Part shown: piece after piece, positions 63,204-64,000 of the stretch | Layout: the number at the start of each line of letters is the position of its first letter | Position numbering within the stretch: the stretch's first letter is position 1 | NCBI RefSeq assembly: GCF_008000815.1 | Contig: NZ_CP042806.1 | Span: forward strand, 4,960,001-5,024,000 | DNA: 64,000 bases | Reading direction: 5' to 3' | Source of the DNA: Terriglobus albidus | Lineage (GTDB): Bacteria > Acidobacteriota > Terriglobia > Terriglobales > Acidobacteriaceae | The notes under the pieces: model-generated | Told to the model about the DNA's origin: nothing | Seen by the model: only the letters and a program-made list of their open reading frames with translations | Databases searched by the model: none | Position numbers and translations under genes: made by a program

Positions 63204-63593
63204 ATGACGAATGAAAATCGTCCGCTTATCTTCGTTGTTGACGACGAAACACTTATCTCAAGGTCTCTTGCAACCATTCTCAAGCAACAGGGCTTTTCCG
63301 CCTGCGACTTCAACGATCCGCGTCGCGCGCTGGAGATGGCCCTCGTCACACCACCGGATCTGCTTCTCAGCGATGTGATGATGCCCTATCTCACGGGCAT
63401 CGAGCTCGCCATCGCGATGAAAAAGATCACACCATGCAAGGTGCTGCTCTTCTCTGGTCAAGCCGGCACCGTGGACCTCCTGGAGTCAGCTCGAAACCGG
63501 GGCTACGACTTCGAGCTGTTGCACAAACCAATCCATCCCGCAGAACTGCTCCGGGAGATACGTCACTCGCTGCCATTAGAGCTTTGCAATTAA
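63204..63593 (+). CDS. Single-domain response regulator
   Basis: A 129-aa CheY-like receiver without output domain. Acidic residues are in FVVDDE, the phospho-site is the Asp of LLLSDVMMPYLTG, and the conserved Lys is in LLHKPIHPAEL. It may relay phosphate or act by protein contact. The ATG at 63204 has a GGGGTG element before it; an in-frame GTG at 63195 is possible. No kinase is nearby. Confidence 0.9.
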   Translation: MTNENRPLIFVVDDETLISRSLATILKQQGFSACDFNDPRRALEMALVTPPDLLLSDVMMPYLTGIELAIAMKKITPCKVLLFSGQAGTVDLLESARNRGYDFELLHKPIHPAELLREIRHSLPLELCN

Positions 63594-63632
63594 CTCTATC
63601 GGCGATAGTGCCCCGTACCAATGGCGAAAGTG

Positions 63633-63672
63633 AAGATGCCCCGCACCTGACATCACAGATGCGGGGCATCTT
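63633..63672. terminator. Strong hairpin between convergent genes
   Basis: A perfect 13-bp stem (63633-63645 with 63660-63672) with a 14-base loop, followed on the plus strand by TGTATTT. It lies between the response-regulator gene and the convergent glycosyltransferase gene and can end both transcripts. Confidence 0.85.
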
Positions 63673-63689
63673 GTATTTACAGGTGCGCT

Positions 63690-64000
63690 CTAAACTTCCG
63701 CCATCTCCTCTGGTTCGACAGCGATATGGTTACGCAGCAGAGGCTCAATCGCCAGCAACGTATTCTGCAGCGCGTCGCAGCCTTCATACGCACAGCTCAT
63801 CGCCTGCGCTTTCTGGCGATAGCTGCTCTCCGCAAGAATGGAGCGTACCGCATCGCGAATCTGTTCGGCGGTGGGAGTTCCCGTCTTCAGGTCGATACCG
63901 CAGCCGCTCCACGCGACACGCGCCGAGACAAAGGGCTTATCCTCCGAAGCTCCGGCACTTATCAGCGGTACACCCGCACGCAATGCCATCTGAACACCGT
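63690..64000 (-). CDS. UGT/MGT-like glycosyltransferase, C-terminal end
   Basis: The frame runs off the window and gives the last 102 residues or so. It begins GVQMALRAGVPLISAG, then EDKPFVSARVAWSGCGIDL and TPTAEQIRDAVRSILAESSYRQKA, the nucleotide-sugar-binding end of macrolide/ergosterol-type glycosyltransferases (GT1). These transfer a sugar from UDP- or dTDP-sugar to a lipid, macrolide or pigment. The acceptor cannot be told. Confidence 0.88.
   Translation of the reverse strand, partial: GVQMALRAGVPLISAGASEDKPFVSARVAWSGCGIDLKTGTPTAEQIRDAVRSILAESSYRQKAQAMSCAYEGCDALQNTLLAIEPLLRNHIAVEPEEMAEV

Overview
The window reads as chromosome of an Acidobacteriota bacterium, most likely class Terriglobia, family Acidobacteriaceae (Granulicella, Terriglobus or Edaphobacter type). 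The grounds are two families known almost only from that phylum (a TIGR03435 protein at 43108-43968 and a VWFA-related TIGR03436 protein at 48677-49831), two large outer-membrane receptors with an N-terminal carboxypeptidase-regulatory-like domain, Gram-negative envelope genes in a GC-rich background, and several dispersed palindromic intergenic repeats. I see no rRNA, tRNA, CRISPR array, insertion sequence or prophage.

Layout. 1-5 kb: start of malate synthase, a Tat-exported DUF2264 protein, a membrane cytochrome c, a hydratase and a family-4 uracil-DNA glycosylase. 5-15 kb: a housekeeping block on the minus strand, lptC/A-like, lptB, rpoN, hpf, rapZ, msbA-like, yicC, gmk, rpoZ. 15-19 kb: a conserved unknown, a diguanylate cyclase, guaB and a VanZ-like protein. 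19-25 kb: a TonB-type receptor followed by two Tat-exported proteins, a Rid-family protein and a SelA-like PLP enzyme. 25-31 kb: a copper-handling operon (small Cys/His protein, two-domain multicopper oxidase with a Met-rich tail, TolC-type channel with a Met/His-rich N-terminus, cytochrome c, DUF5666 protein, helical secreted protein). 31-39 kb: BAAT-like acyltransferase/hydrolase, then a redox and stress block (MFS, alpha/beta hydrolase, cupin, NmrA-like, haem-peroxidase remnant, TMEM175-like, Rieske, VioB-like ferritin-fold protein).

39.4-44.9 kb is the most interesting region: a visibly less GC-rich, same-strand cassette with a 60-aa membrane peptide, a C39-peptidase ABC exporter, a 60-aa double-glycine precursor peptide, an MvdC/MvdD-like ATP-grasp ligase, a TIGR03435 protein and an EreA/ChaN-like protein. 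I read it as a graspetide-type (omega-ester/amide) peptide cluster. The precursor is too short to be called easily, and a perfect 12-bp hairpin lies between it and the ligase.

45-49 kb: orphan LuxR-type regulator, DoxX-like protein, an ECF41/SigJ-like sigma factor with a degraded C-terminal domain, two unknowns and the VWFA protein. Four copies of TGTCACA-N16-(G/T)GTC, the promoter form associated with ECF41 sigma factors, sit upstream of the NmrA-like, Rieske and ferritin-like genes and inside the sigma gene itself. This suggests a local regulon.

49.9-64 kb: a DUF5060/DUF4038 glycoside hydrolase; a DesK/DesR-like two-component system with an ABC exporter, divergent from a receptor operon across a double TGACA-N2-TGTCA operator; a compact APS kinase / HprK-like kinase / sulfotransferase operon preceded by a 5 x 21-bp minisatellite; a YciE-like ferritin protein; a single-domain response regulator; and the end of a UGT-like glycosyltransferase.
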